Made by a program: the position numbers and the translations under genes | Notes under the pieces: model-generated | What the model was told of the DNA's origin: nothing | Seen by the model: only the letters and a program-made list of their open reading frames with translations | The model's database searches: none | Part shown: positions 10,498-19,600 of the stretch, piece by piece | How the letters are laid out: the number at the start of each line of letters is the position of its first letter | Position numbering within the stretch: position 1 is the first letter of the stretch | Source: Frankiales bacterium | GTDB lineage: Bacteria > Actinomycetota > Actinomycetes > JAFAQI01 | NCBI GenBank assembly: GCA_025980325.1 | Contig: JAICXQ010000004.1 | Coordinates: 16,758 to 80,757 of the forward strand | DNA length: 64,000 nucleotides | Direction: 5' to 3'

Positions 10498-11405
10498 CGT
10501 GCCTCGACGACGAATCTACGCCTCGGCAGTCGATCTTCGGCGACGAGGATGCCGGCCAAGACGACGAGCGCGCCGACGAAGTCGTTCCACCGCAGCGACT
10601 CGCCCAACGCCGCGACGCCGAGGGTCACCGCGACGAGCGGGACGAGGTAGGTCACCGTCGACGCCGTCGTCGGGCCGACGTCGCGGACGAGGCCGTAGTA
10701 GAAGACGTACGCGATCCCGGTGCCGGCCGCACCGAGGGCGAGCACCGACAACCAGACCCGCGGCGGCAACGACACCGAATGCGTCGCGACGATCGGCGCG
10801 ACCAGGCCGATCTCGACCGCCGCGCAGGTCAGTTGCGCGGTCGCGAGGCCGAGCGGCGCCGCCCGGCCGGACAGGAACTTGCGGGTGTAGACGAACGCGA
10901 CGCCGTAACACGCGCTCGCGCCGAGGCAGGCCAGCTGCCCGTCCAGCGCCGCGCCGTGCAGGCTCCGCCACGGCGCGAGCACGACCAGGACACCGACGAA
11001 GCCGGCGACGAGACCGATCAGTCGCGCGCGGGTCGGCCGTTCCGTCGGCAGCACCAGCAGCACGAAGACCAGCGTCCACAACGGCGTCGTCGCGTTGTAG
11101 ATCCCGGCCAGCCCGCTGGTCGCGCCGTTCTCCTCACCCCACGCAAACCCGAGGAACGGTACGACGTTCGAGATCAGCCCCATAGCGGCGGCGTGCAGCC
11201 AGACGGAGGGCTGGCGTGGCAACGGTTCGCGCCGGATGGCGACCCACGCGAGGATCGCCACGGCGCCGAGAACGATCCGGCCGAGCACGACCTGCGTCGC
11301 GGTCATCCCCTCCAGCGCGACCTTGATGAACAGGAAGCTGCAGCCCCAGATGCCGGCCAATACGACGATCCGAGCCCACGGCGACGCCCACCACGAGCGG
11401 GTCAC
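10473..11405 (-). CDS. EamA-family (DMT superfamily) transporter
   Basis: A 310-residue ten-TM permease made of two EamA repeats. The first begins ARIVVLAGIWGCSFLFIKVAL; the second is near SACYGVAFVYTRKFLSG and ends LGESLRWNDFVGALVVLAGILVAEDRLPRR. The family exports or imports amino acids, bases and other small metabolites; the substrate here is unknown. The GTG at 11405 overlaps the stop of the Fpg gene (GTGA); a longer frame to 11468 would overlap that gene. Its last codons form the 5' part of the TPP aptamer. Confidence 0.88.
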   Translation of the reverse strand: MTRSWWASPWARIVVLAGIWGCSFLFIKVALEGMTATQVVLGRIVLGAVAILAWVAIRREPLPRQPSVWLHAAAMGLISNVVPFLGFAWGEENGATSGLAGIYNATTPLWTLVFVLLVLPTERPTRARLIGLVAGFVGVLVVLAPWRSLHGAALDGQLACLGASACYGVAFVYTRKFLSGRAAPLGLATAQLTCAAVEIGLVAPIVATHSVSLPPRVWLSVLALGAAGTGIAYVFYYGLVRDVGPTTASTVTYLVPLVAVTLGVAALGESLRWNDFVGALVVLAGILVAEDRLPRRRFVVEARGSSEAPG

Positions 11406-12262
11406 TTCAGCAGCCGGGAGAGCCGTCGATCGGCGAGCGGCTTGCCGCCGGTCTGGCAGGTCGCGCAATAGTCCAGCGTCGAGTCGGCGAACGACACCGA
11501 ACGCACGACGTCACCGCACACCGGGCACGGCTGGCCGGCCCGCCCGTGCACGCGCATGCCGAGCTTCTTCTCGGCCTTCAGGTCGGCCGCGGCCAGGCCG
11601 CGGGCCCGCTCGACCGCGTCCGCCAGCGTCGCCCGCACGGCGTCGTACAGCCGGGCGATCTCCTCGTCGTCGAGGTTCGCCGCGGGCTTGAACGGCGACA
11701 TCTTCGCGACGTGCAGGATCTCGTCGGAGTACGCGTTGCCGATGCCGGCCAGCTTCCCCTGGTCGCGCAACAGACCCTTCAGTTGCGACCGGTCGCCGGC
11801 GACGATCGCGCGGAAGTCGTCGAGGCTGAAGCCGTCGGCCAGCGGATCCGGGCCGAGCCGCGCGATCCCGGGGACGGTCGCCGGATCGCGGACGACGTAC
11901 ACGGCGAGCCGCTTCTGAGTGCCCTGCTCGGTCAGGTCGAATCCGGATCCGTCGTCGAGATGCACCCGCAGCCCGAGCGGGCTCTTGCCCGGCTTCGGCG
12001 GCAACGCCGGCAGCGAGTCCCGCCAGTGCAGCCAGCCGGCCCGGGAGAGGTGCGTGACGAGGTGCAGGCCGCTCACGTCGAGGTCGAGAAACTTGCCCCA
12101 TCGCCGTACGCCGGTGATCTCCAACCCGCCGAGCGCCGTCACCGGCGGATCGAACGTCTTGAGCACGCTGATCGCGGCGACGTCGACCCGCGCGACGACC
12201 CGGCCGACCGCGCGGCCGACCAGGAAGTCGGCCAGCGCTTGCACTTCGGGCAGCTCAGGCAT
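11402..12262 (-). CDS. Fpg/Nei-family DNA glycosylase
   Basis: A 286-residue base-excision repair enzyme. The N-terminal PELPEV supplies the catalytic Pro and Glu, and a conserved Lys falls at SVLKTFDPP. A helix-two-turn-helix follows (QGKLAGIGNAYSDEILH), then a C-terminal zinc finger (CPVC at one end and CATCQTGGKPL at the other). It removes oxidised bases and nicks the abasic site. Whether it acts as MutM or endonuclease VIII cannot be settled by eye; PELPEV plus the Lys spacing resembles actinobacterial Nei-like Fpg paralogues. It sits 17 bp after the metallopeptidase gene. Confidence 0.9.
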   Translation of the reverse strand: MPELPEVQALADFLVGRAVGRVVARVDVAAISVLKTFDPPVTALGGLEITGVRRWGKFLDLDVSGLHLVTHLSRAGWLHWRDSLPALPPKPGKSPLGLRVHLDDGSGFDLTEQGTQKRLAVYVVRDPATVPGIARLGPDPLADGFSLDDFRAIVAGDRSQLKGLLRDQGKLAGIGNAYSDEILHVAKMSPFKPAANLDDEEIARLYDAVRATLADAVERARGLAAADLKAEKKLGMRVHGRAGQPCPVCGDVVRSVSFADSTLDYCATCQTGGKPLADRRLSRLLK

Positions 12263-12279
12263 CGGTACCCAAGTCTTGT

Positions 12280-12624
12280 CTAGGCCCAGCCGAGCTCGTC
12301 GAGCCGGTCGTCGTCGATGCCGAAGTGGTGCGCGACCTCGTGCACCACGGTCACCCGGACCTGGTCGACGACGTCGGCCAAGGTCCGCGCCCGGCGCACG
12401 ATCGGCAGCCGGTAGATGGTGATCCGATCCGGCAGCACCCCGCCGTACGACGTCGTCCGGGCGGTGAGCGGCACGCCGTGGTAGAGCCCGAGCAGGTTGG
12501 GCGAGGCGCCCATGTCCTCGACGACGACCGCGACGTTGCGCATCAGCTTGCCGAGTTCGGGCGGGATGCTGTCCAGAGCCTGCTCGACGAGCGCGCCGAA
12601 CGTCTCCTCGTCGACGTCGACCAT
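12280..12624 (-). CDS. Zincin-like metallopeptidase family protein
   Basis: A 114-residue protein of the small predicted zincin family (PF06262, formerly DUF1025). The zinc-binding motif is HEVAHHFGIDDDRLDELG near the C-terminus: HExxH plus a distal Asp/Glu. The N-terminal ETFGALVEQALDSIPPEL also matches the family. The substrate is unknown. It heads the group metallopeptidase-Fpg-EamA-cytX-thiD and is divergent from the MFS gene across a tandem repeat. Confidence 0.9.
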   Translation of the reverse strand: MVDVDEETFGALVEQALDSIPPELGKLMRNVAVVVEDMGASPNLLGLYHGVPLTARTTSYGGVLPDRITIYRLPIVRRARTLADVVDQVRVTVVHEVAHHFGIDDDRLDELGWA

Positions 12625-12627
12625 GCG

Positions 12628-12678
12628 TCCATCATCACCCGGGCCTCCATCATCACCCGGCCTCCGTCATCACCCGGA
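12628..12678. repeat. Three tandem 16-18-bp units in a divergent promoter region
   Basis: Units starting at 12628, 12646 and 12663 share the core TC(A/G)TCATCACCCGG. They lie between the start codons of the metallopeptidase (12624) and MFS (12703) genes, so they could be operator repeats or simply a replication-slippage product. Confidence 0.6.
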
Positions 12679-12702
12679 CGGCGCGAATGCCAGCATGGCC
12701 CG

Positions 12703-13887
12703 ATGCCACCGAGGGTCTCTGCGCTGCGTTTCGTCGCGTGGTTCGGCCTCGTCTCGGCGCTCGGCGACGTCGTGTACGAAGGCGCGCGCAGCGTCATCGG
12801 CCCATACCTCGCCACCTTCGGCGCCTCGGCCGCGACCGTCGGGCTGGTCACCGGCATCGGCGAAGCAGTCGCGCTGGTGCTCCGGCTCGGCACCGGACCG
12901 TTCTCGGATCGGACCGGCCGGCCGTGGCCGCAGACGATCCTCGGGTACGCGCTGACGATGGCGTGCGTGCCGCTGCTCGCGGTCGCCGGTGGCACGGCGA
13001 GCGCCGCGGCCCTCTACAACGGCGAGCGGCTGGGCAAGGCGGTGCGCTCGCCGAGCCGGGACACGATGCTCGCCCACGCCTCGGCGGTCGTCGGTGTCGG
13101 CAAGACGTTCGGGCTGCACGAGGCGCTCGACCAGACCGGCGCCCTCGCCGGGCCGCTGCTGATCGCCGGCGTCCTCGCCCTAGGCGGCGGTTACAAGCTC
13201 GCGTTCGGCCTGCTCGCGATCCCCGGCGTGATCGCGCTCGTCGTCCTCGGCCGGCTGCGCGCGGCCGCGCCCGACCCGAGTGAGTACGACCCGCAGGCGG
13301 AGGTCTCGGACGCCAAGCGGATGCGGCTCGCCGGCCACCTGCCGGTCAGGTTCTGGCTCTACAGCGGGTTCTCCGCGTTGACGATGCTCGGCTTCGCGAC
13401 CTGGGCCGTGCTCGCGTACCACCTGGTGCACCGCCACGTACTGTCGACCTCGACGATCCCGATCCTGTACGCCGCGGCGATGGGTGCGGCCGCGCTCGCG
13501 TCGCTGGCGGTCGGCCGGCTCTACGACCGGGCCGGCTTCCGCGGCCTCGTCGTACTGCCGGTGCTCGCGGCCGCCGTCCCGGTGCTGTCATTCTCGACGT
13601 CGGTCCCGGCCGTGGTCGCGGGCGCCGTCGTGTGGGGCGCGGGCATGGGCGTGCACGACTCGACCATGCGGGCGGCCGTCACCGATCTCGTCCCGCGCGC
13701 CCGGCGCGGGGCCGGCTACGGCACGTTCACCGCGATCTACGGCGTCGCCTGGCTGATCGGCGCGTCGATGATCGGCGCCCTGTACGACGTCAGCGTGACC
13801 GCGATCGAGGTCGTCGTGGTCGCCGTCCAGGCCGCCGCGCTGGTCGCCCTCGTGCCGCTGCTGCGCGCTCGGGGTGGCGACAGCTAA
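12703..13887 (+). CDS. Major facilitator superfamily transporter
   Basis: A 394-residue 12-TM MFS protein. It shows SVIGPYLATFGASAATVGLVTGIGE in TM1-2 and RLGTGPFSDRTGRPW as the loop 2-3 motif A. A cytoplasmic loop lies around residue 190-210 (DPSEYDPQAEVSDAKRMRLAG), and a second half repeat has GRLYDRAGFRGL. The substrate is unknown. The ATG at 12703 starts the protein just before the first helix; upstream in-frame codons run through the repeat and the divergent gene. A hairpin at 14052-14077 could terminate it. Confidence 0.88.
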   Translation: MPPRVSALRFVAWFGLVSALGDVVYEGARSVIGPYLATFGASAATVGLVTGIGEAVALVLRLGTGPFSDRTGRPWPQTILGYALTMACVPLLAVAGGTASAAALYNGERLGKAVRSPSRDTMLAHASAVVGVGKTFGLHEALDQTGALAGPLLIAGVLALGGGYKLAFGLLAIPGVIALVVLGRLRAAAPDPSEYDPQAEVSDAKRMRLAGHLPVRFWLYSGFSALTMLGFATWAVLAYHLVHRHVLSTSTIPILYAAAMGAAALASLAVGRLYDRAGFRGLVVLPVLAAAVPVLSFSTSVPAVVAGAVVWGAGMGVHDSTMRAAVTDLVPRARRGAGYGTFTAIYGVAWLIGASMIGALYDVSVTAIEVVVVAVQAAALVALVPLLRARGGDS

Positions 13888-14051
13888 GGCGACCGCCACC
13901 CGCGGAACCTGTGTCACGGACCCAACCCGCCACCGGCTTAACGTCAAGCTCCAAGACGCTTGGGTTGTATAGCGTGCGCCAATGTTCCCTGGCATGGGAA
14001 CGCAAGTCGCTCATCGGGCCTCCTAGTCCCACACGCTAGGACTAGCGACAG

Positions 14052-14077
14052 GGCCGCGTGGGTCCCTACGCGCGGCC
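14052..14077. terminator. Candidate bidirectional terminator hairpin
   Basis: GGCCGCG (14052-14058) pairs with CGCGGCC (14071-14077). It lies 3 bp past the stop of the minus-strand gene at 14081 and 165 bp past the MFS stop. Two further dyads lie in this gap: GTTCCC/GGGAAC at 13984-14001 and CTAGTCC/GGACTAG near 14023-14045. No gene or tRNA was seen in 13888-14080. Confidence 0.5.
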
Positions 14078-14080
14078 GTC

Positions 14081-15070
14081 CTACTCCCTCTCGCGACGAT
14101 CGACTTCGGCTTCGCGGCGCAGACGCGCAATCTCCTCGGAAAGCTCAGGTGGCCCCGCCTCGTCCGCATATAGAACGCGAGCGATGGCCCTCCCTGCGGG
14201 CGTCAGGACATAGAACCCGCTGATCGTCCCGTAGGGGGACGGCTCGATGAGTCCCCTCCGCTCGAGTTCCTCGGAGTACACAGTGGCCAACCCCGGCGCG
14301 AAGGAGCTGCTTGGCCGTCTCGACCGAACCTCATCTTCGGCCAGCCGCATCAGACCGAACCGTTGTTCCGGCGAGAGTTCAGCGGCCACAGCAAGAGCGC
14401 GTTCGAGTTCCGCTCTGTCGTCTGGAAGCGTGACAAGGGAGCGGGCAATCGCCACGTCTTCTAGGTCAGCCGTGTGGCGACCAAAGCCCAGATCCCCGAC
14501 GTCCGGACGAGGGTCGCCAAGCGCCCGGCCTGTCGGCCAGTCTCCAGCGGCGTCTGACTGCTTGCGCGGCTTGCCTCGGGGACGCGGCTTCGAGGAAACA
14601 GTTGCAACCGGCCCGCCTCCCGTACCAGGATTCGAAGTGAGCAAGTGTGAGAGTGCCCTCGCCACCTCAGGGGCATAGCTCGACGCCCCCAAAGGCGCCC
14701 CCGATTCTCCAATCGCCTTACCCAGGACATGCTCCAGAAGCCGCTCGTTAATCGAGGTGATGGCCGTCTGCGTGCCCTGAGTGCGCTCACGAAGTTCTGC
14801 GAGGACGCCCATCATCGACCCATACACCTCCTGCGCCCTGAGGTCTTGCTGGCTTGCTACTTGCGACTGCACGATGAACACGATGAGCTGAACGACGAAG
14901 GCGATCACCGCTAGCCCCAGCGCGACCGTGGCGAGCGTGTCGGCGGACTTGACACTTGCCACCACAGCGAGCGCTGCGAGTGAGGCAAGCGCGACCACGA
15001 TCGACGCGACAGCGACCGACCCGGGGGCTATCCGCCAGTCCGCGTCGCCGTTGCCTGCGCGCACACGCAT
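14081..15070 (-). CDS. Two-TM membrane protein with coiled coil and possible winged-helix end, function unknown
   Basis: A 329-residue protein, not recognised. Residues ~17-40 and ~45-68 form two transmembrane helices. They are followed by a likely coiled coil (QSQVASQQDLRAQEVYGSMMGVLAELRERTQGTQTAI), a basic linker (SKPRPRGKPRKQ), and a C-terminal ~110 residues. The end resembles a winged helix: SEELERRGLIEPSPYGTISGFYVLTPAGRAIARVLY. It would sit at the inner membrane with a cytoplasmic domain. Codon use is less GC-biased than the neighbours, suggesting acquisition. It stands alone. Confidence 0.7.
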   Translation of the reverse strand: MRVRAGNGDADWRIAPGSVAVASIVVALASLAALAVVASVKSADTLATVALGLAVIAFVVQLIVFIVQSQVASQQDLRAQEVYGSMMGVLAELRERTQGTQTAITSINERLLEHVLGKAIGESGAPLGASSYAPEVARALSHLLTSNPGTGGGPVATVSSKPRPRGKPRKQSDAAGDWPTGRALGDPRPDVGDLGFGRHTADLEDVAIARSLVTLPDDRAELERALAVAAELSPEQRFGLMRLAEDEVRSRRPSSSFAPGLATVYSEELERRGLIEPSPYGTISGFYVLTPAGRAIARVLYADEAGPPELSEEIARLRREAEVDRRERE

Positions 15071-15259
15071 GCCCAGATCGTAGGCATTCCGGTACGAATC
15101 CCGCGATTGCCTCCCAAACGGTCTGCTGGGACCGGCTTGCGGTGGCGGTCGAGTTTCGTTGCTGATTCAAGTCAAGTGCACGCCACGCGTGCGACGGCGG
15201 CACGCCCGAGATCGAGGGTCTGTAGAGAACGCCGGCATCCCGGAAAGGTATGTACGGCC

Positions 15260-15276
15260 GGCCGCCTGCCGCGGCC
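15260..15276. terminator. Hairpin downstream of the sigma-factor gene
   Basis: GGCCGC CTGCC GCGGCC forms a perfect 6-bp stem 11 nt beyond the stop at 15288 (minus strand). There is no clear U-run. The rest of 15071-15287 holds no gene that I can see. Confidence 0.4.
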
Positions 15277-15287
15277 TGGTGCTGGAG

Positions 15288-16226
15288 CTAGAGCCCGTGG
15301 GGCAGGCCGACGCAGGTGTCTTTGACGTAAACGAGCCCACCGACACACACGATGCCGTGGTCGTCGGGATCGCGGTCGTGACCGCGCACGTCGATCGTCC
15401 CGCCCTTGTCCGGGCTGCGCAGGTGGATCCCGGTCCCCGCCGGCCGGGGCGCAGAACGGGCCGCCGCACCATGGCGCACCGCGGTGGCCGGCCGGGCGGC
15501 CCGCCGTACGGAGACCGCGGCGGCGCTGACCGGTTCGACCCGAGCCGTCACCGGCGCGATGTGCAGCCGGACCTGCCCGGGAGACGCGCCGAAGTGCAGC
15601 GGTCCGGCCACGACGGTCGCCAATGCGACGGTCGCGATCGCCGCCGAACTCAGCCCGAGCGTCGTCCGGCCGGCCCGGGGCCGCAGCGCGCGAACGACGA
15701 CGCCGATCAAGCCGAAGCATCCGACCATCTCGGAGAGCCGGCGGCGCAGCCGGTGCCGCCGCGCCCGTAGCGCCGGCGAGGCCACCTCCGGCGCGGTGTC
15801 GTCGAGACTTGCCACGACGCACCGGACGTCGTCGTAGGACATGTTCGCCAGCGCCCGCAGGACTCGATCCAGGCGCATCCGGGCCTCGACCAGGTCGTGG
15901 AGTTCGGTGCCGCCGACCGCGTCGTCCTCGCAGTCGTCGAGCGGGACGCTGCGCCGCAGCCGGCGATGCTGGTCGATCGCGGCGTTGCGCGCGACGGTCA
16001 TGCACCAGCGCATCAGGTCGTCGATGTCGGTGTGCGGGACCTCGCGGGTGAGCAACCGCTCGGCGACGTCTTGCACGGCGTCTTCGGCGGCGTGGGCGGA
16101 GACCCCCCGAGAGCGCAGGAAGCGCAGCAGCCGCTTGCGCATCAGTGGCCACCATTCGGCCCACTCCGGTGTAACGCGGGCCGCGTTCGCACGTGTCACT
16201 GATGCCAACTGCTCGTCGTCGAGCAT
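15288..16226 (-). CDS. ECF-like sigma factor with C-terminal transmembrane anchor
   Basis: 312 residues from the ATG at 16226. Residues ~28-95 match sigma-70 region 2 (HAAEDAVQDVAERLL, then LMRWCMTVARNAAIDQHRRLRR). Residues ~115-168 look like a degenerate region 4 (RLDRVLRALANMSYDDVRCVV, RARRHRLRRRL). One TM helix follows at ~189-211, then ~100 extracytoplasmic residues ending GIVCVGGLVYVKDTCVGL, with two cysteines. A membrane-tethered sigma factor would need release or conformational signalling. No separate anti-sigma gene is adjacent. The start is uncertain: ATG 16226 has no Shine-Dalgarno and GTG 16199 is an alternative. Confidence 0.72.
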   Translation of the reverse strand: MLDDEQLASVTRANAARVTPEWAEWWPLMRKRLLRFLRSRGVSAHAAEDAVQDVAERLLTREVPHTDIDDLMRWCMTVARNAAIDQHRRLRRSVPLDDCEDDAVGGTELHDLVEARMRLDRVLRALANMSYDDVRCVVASLDDTAPEVASPALRARRHRLRRRLSEMVGCFGLIGVVVRALRPRAGRTTLGLSSAAIATVALATVVAGPLHFGASPGQVRLHIAPVTARVEPVSAAAVSVRRAARPATAVRHGAAARSAPRPAGTGIHLRSPDKGGTIDVRGHDRDPDDHGIVCVGGLVYVKDTCVGLPHGL

Positions 16227-16241
16227 CTCTAGGAGGACACC

Positions 16242-16418
16242 GTGCGGGTCGTCGCCGCGCTTGCCCTTGCTGTCGCCACCGCGGGACTTGGCTGTATCGC
16301 CGCGTCCGGGCCGGCCAAGGCCGTCGGAGCTCTGCCCCCGCAGATCTCCCAGTGTTACACCGTGATGATCAGTCCACCGGCCAGCATCAGGCCGACGATC
16401 ACGATCTGTCAGCCCTGA
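16242..16418 (+). CDS. Small secreted peptide, 58 residues (hidden gene)
   Basis: GTG at 16242 follows a perfect AGGAGG (16231-16236) at 5-nt spacing. The product is MRVVAALALAVATAGLGCIA, a classic signal peptide ending SGPAKA, plus a mature part of ~32 residues. That part is Pro/Ile/Thr-rich with two cysteines (SQCYTVM and TITICQP at the very end). It is divergent from the membrane-anchored sigma factor, with start codons 15 bp apart, so the two may share regulation. No family was recognised. The strong ribosome site and signal peptide support a real gene despite its size. Confidence 0.65.
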   Translation: MRVVAALALAVATAGLGCIAASGPAKAVGALPPQISQCYTVMISPPASIRPTITICQP

Positions 16419-16492
16419 CACTTCGACCCCCCATTGCTTGAGAGGTAGTGGGGCTTCGCCACGCGTCGGCATTTTCCTGCCGCGCGGTATCG

Positions 16493-16522
16493 CCGCCCGG
16501 CCGGCCACGACCGGCCGGGCGG
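16493..16522 (+). terminator. Strong hairpin after the small secreted peptide gene
   Basis: CCGCCCGGCCGG (16493-16504) and CCGGCCGGGCGG (16511-16522) form a perfect 12-bp stem with a 6-nt loop, followed by TTCTA. It is 74 bp downstream of the peptide stop. Confidence 0.6.
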
Positions 16523-16596
16523 TTCTAACCTCAGCCCGCGCATCTGACCGGGCGCCGGCCGGGCGTTCGCGACGGCCCGTTCGGGCCGTGGTCGGC

Positions 16597-16626
16597 GGTG
16601 CCGGCCCGGGGGGGAGGGCCGGCACC
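16597..16626 (-). terminator. Hairpin after the giant NHL protein gene
   Basis: GGTGCCGGCCC and GGGCCGGCACC form an 11-bp stem around a G-rich loop, 60 bp past the minus-strand stop at 16686. A further 7-bp stem with a GTTC loop (ACGGCCC/GGGCCGT, 16572-16589) lies between the two terminators. Confidence 0.55.
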
Positions 16627-16685
16627 ACCGAGTCAATTGCCGAGACGATCCCGGCATCTGAGAACACGCACCCGCGCCCACGGCG

Positions 16686-19600
16686 TTACGGATAATTTTC
16701 GGTCGCAATTTGCCCGGCCCGGCGGCGCCGGCCCAACGCGAGGGCGGCGCCGCTCGCCATGGTCAGCGTCGCGGTCGCGAACAACCACCCCGCCTCGTCC
16801 GTCGGCGTCCAGCCCCGCTCGAAGGCGAGCCCGGTGGCCGGCTCGCTCTCCTCGTTCGGGGCGCCGGCACCGACCGCCTGGCTCAGCGGCTGGCTGGCCG
16901 GTGCCTGCGCCTCGGCCTGCGCCTGCGGCGGTGGCTGTACGGCGGCGACGGCCCGGTCCGGCACACCGGTGTCGTCGAGCCGGAACGGCGGGACGAGCGG
17001 CGGCAGCACGAACAGGTGCCGCAGCGGATGGTGGCGGGGCGGGATGCGTGTCGGCGTCGGCAGCGGGACCGGCGGGGGCAGCAGCCCGCAGGACGGGATG
17101 ATCGGCGGCGCCGGCACGAGAATCGGCGGCGGCGTCACGTTCACCGTGGGCAGCGGCGTAATCGTCGGCACCGGCACCGGCGCTGAGTGGGTCCGGACGT
17201 CAGCGCGGTCGCGGCCGGGCGTGGGGATCGGCGGCAGCGGCGACGCGACGCCGATGTCGGCGCACCGCAAGCCCGGGTCGTAACCGACGCCGGTCGACAG
17301 GTGGTCGACCGGGGTCCAGGTGCCGGTGGAACCGTCCGGCACCCCGCCGGTGAGGACGTCGGTCCGCGCGGCGAGCTCGGACAGCCTCGTCCCCGGCTGC
17401 GGGTCACCGACGTCCACCGCCGGCACCGTCAACACCAACGTGTTGCCGGCCACGTGACCGGACCCGCTGCCGGCCACCACCTCGCCGTCCGGCCCGCCGA
17501 TGGTCCCCCACTGGTAACTGACCGTCGGCGCACTCGGATCAGCCGACGGCGCGGTCGGGTCGCCGACGGCCGGCGAGCGGGCGCGCAGGAAGTAGTGCAC
17601 GCCGCGGCTGACCCACGTCACCGTCCACGCCGAGCCGGTCGCACCGACCGGAGGTACGGCGCTGAATGCGCTGACGCCGACCGCGGCGGTCAGCACGCCG
17701 CCGGCGACCTGCAGGCCGAGTTGGCGCAGGTCGAGGGAGCTCTGCTCGGTGCCCGACCAGCTCGCGTCGCCGGCCGCATCCGTGCCTTGCGGCGCGCACC
17801 GCGCCGGACCGCTGTCGGCCGACGCCGGCACCACGCTGCACGGCCGCGAGACCACGTGCACGAGCAAGCTCGGTCCGGTGCATTGACGCGACATGAGGAT
17901 GCCGGCCGACGAACCGTCGTCGAGGACACCGCGCGACTCGGAGTAGGCGAGGATCGCGCGGCCGGTCTCGGGATCCATCGCGACCTGGATCCCGCTGCCG
18001 GCGTCGGCCGGGCCGGACGTCGTGGTGATGCCGCAGACCGCGCCGGCCGTCTGGCACAACGTCCCGTCGTGCACGGCCGTACCGCTCGCGAGGCTCTGCA
18101 CGAACGACGGACGGCTCGAGGCCGCGTCGGTCGACGTCGCGAGGTAGACCCACCACTGGTGGTCCGGCGTACCTACGTCGCGACCGACCGCCGTACTGCC
18201 GTAGAACGCGATCGCGACCCGGCCGTCGTCCCCCGCGACGATCGCCGGGTAGGCCGCCGCGGTCACGCCGGTGTCCACCCGGGTCGGGGTCGACCACGTC
18301 GCGCCGTGGTCGGTGCTGTGGGTCAGCACGATGTGCTGGCCGTCGTCCCAGACGAGGTACGCCGTCCCGCTCGCGTCGACCGCGAGCTGCGGCGCGCCGT
18401 GGTAGCCGAAGCACCAGGCGTCGCGGGTGTACCAGCCGTTCGACCGGCACGGCAGTGTCTTCACGACCGACGGGTCGGCCCAGCTCAGGCCGCGGTTCGA
18501 CGTCGCGACCGTCTCGATCGTCGTCGTCGCCGATTCGTACGAGCCGAGGCAGGTGTGCACGACGCCGCCGGCGACCGGCTGGCAATCGGTCGCCGTCGCG
18601 AACAGCGGGACGAGACCGTTCGAGCCGGCCATGACCGGCCGGGAGGTGATCCGCGCCGGCGACGAGAAGTCGTGCTCGCCGATGCTGGCGACATGGGTCA
18701 ACTGCACGTACTGCGTCCCGCCGCGGCTGAGGGCGTAGTCGACCGAGCTGTCCTGCGTGTCCTGGAAACTCATCGCGCTGGTGTCGCCGTCGATCGCGAC
18801 GACCGACGGGGTGTCGATGTCGTCTTTCGCGGTCGTCGTCAGCGCCGCGCTCGGGCTGCTGAGGAAGGTGTGCGCGCCGTCGCGCGACGAACCGGCCGCG
18901 ACCGGCGCCGCGACGAAGAACGCCCGCTCGGAGCCGCTGGCGTACACCAGCCGGTCGCCGTTGCCGCTCGGCGGTGTCAACGGCGTGCTTCCCGGTGGCG
19001 ACGCCGCGAGTGAACACGTACGGCTGCTCGGTGCGGTCGCCCCGTTCAGGTCGGGCTCGCCGAGGTACGCCGGCGCATCGTGGCCGCGGCCGTCGGCGTC
19101 GAGCGCGTAGGTCCAGACGGCGCAGGGCATCGTCCGGGCGGAACCACCGAAGAAGAGATTGAGGGCTTCGGACAGCGGCTGGTTTGGCGCGGACACCGGC
19201 GCCATCACGTAGACGTTGCCCTGGCTGTCGACGGTGAGGCTCGGGTCGGTGGTCTCCTGGCCGAAGTCGGGCAGCCGGACCGCCGGTGTGAAACCCCAAC
19301 CGGCGCCGCGATCCGGTACGGCGTCCGCCCGCAACGGCGCGGCCATCGCGCGAGTGATCCGGCGAACGCGGTTGCTCGCCGTGTCGGTGGCGATGAGGTC
19401 GCCGGCGGCGTCGAGGTGCAGGCTGCGCAGGCCGGCGAAACAGGCCGTCGTGGCCGGGCCGCCGTCGGCGCATTCGCCGCCGCTGTACCACCAGGCGTTG
19501 GCCGTGCTGCCGAAACCCCAGATGTCGTAGCTGTCCCAGCTGTTTCCGGCGATCGTGCCGACGACGCCGTCGCTGCCGATCCGCCGGATCCGGTTGGTCG

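Noticed and set aside
13888..14080. A tRNA-like gene in the stretch with several short dyads
   Set aside because: No cloverleaf with T-loop GTTCRA and acceptor pairing can be drawn; the dyads fit terminator or operator hairpins better.
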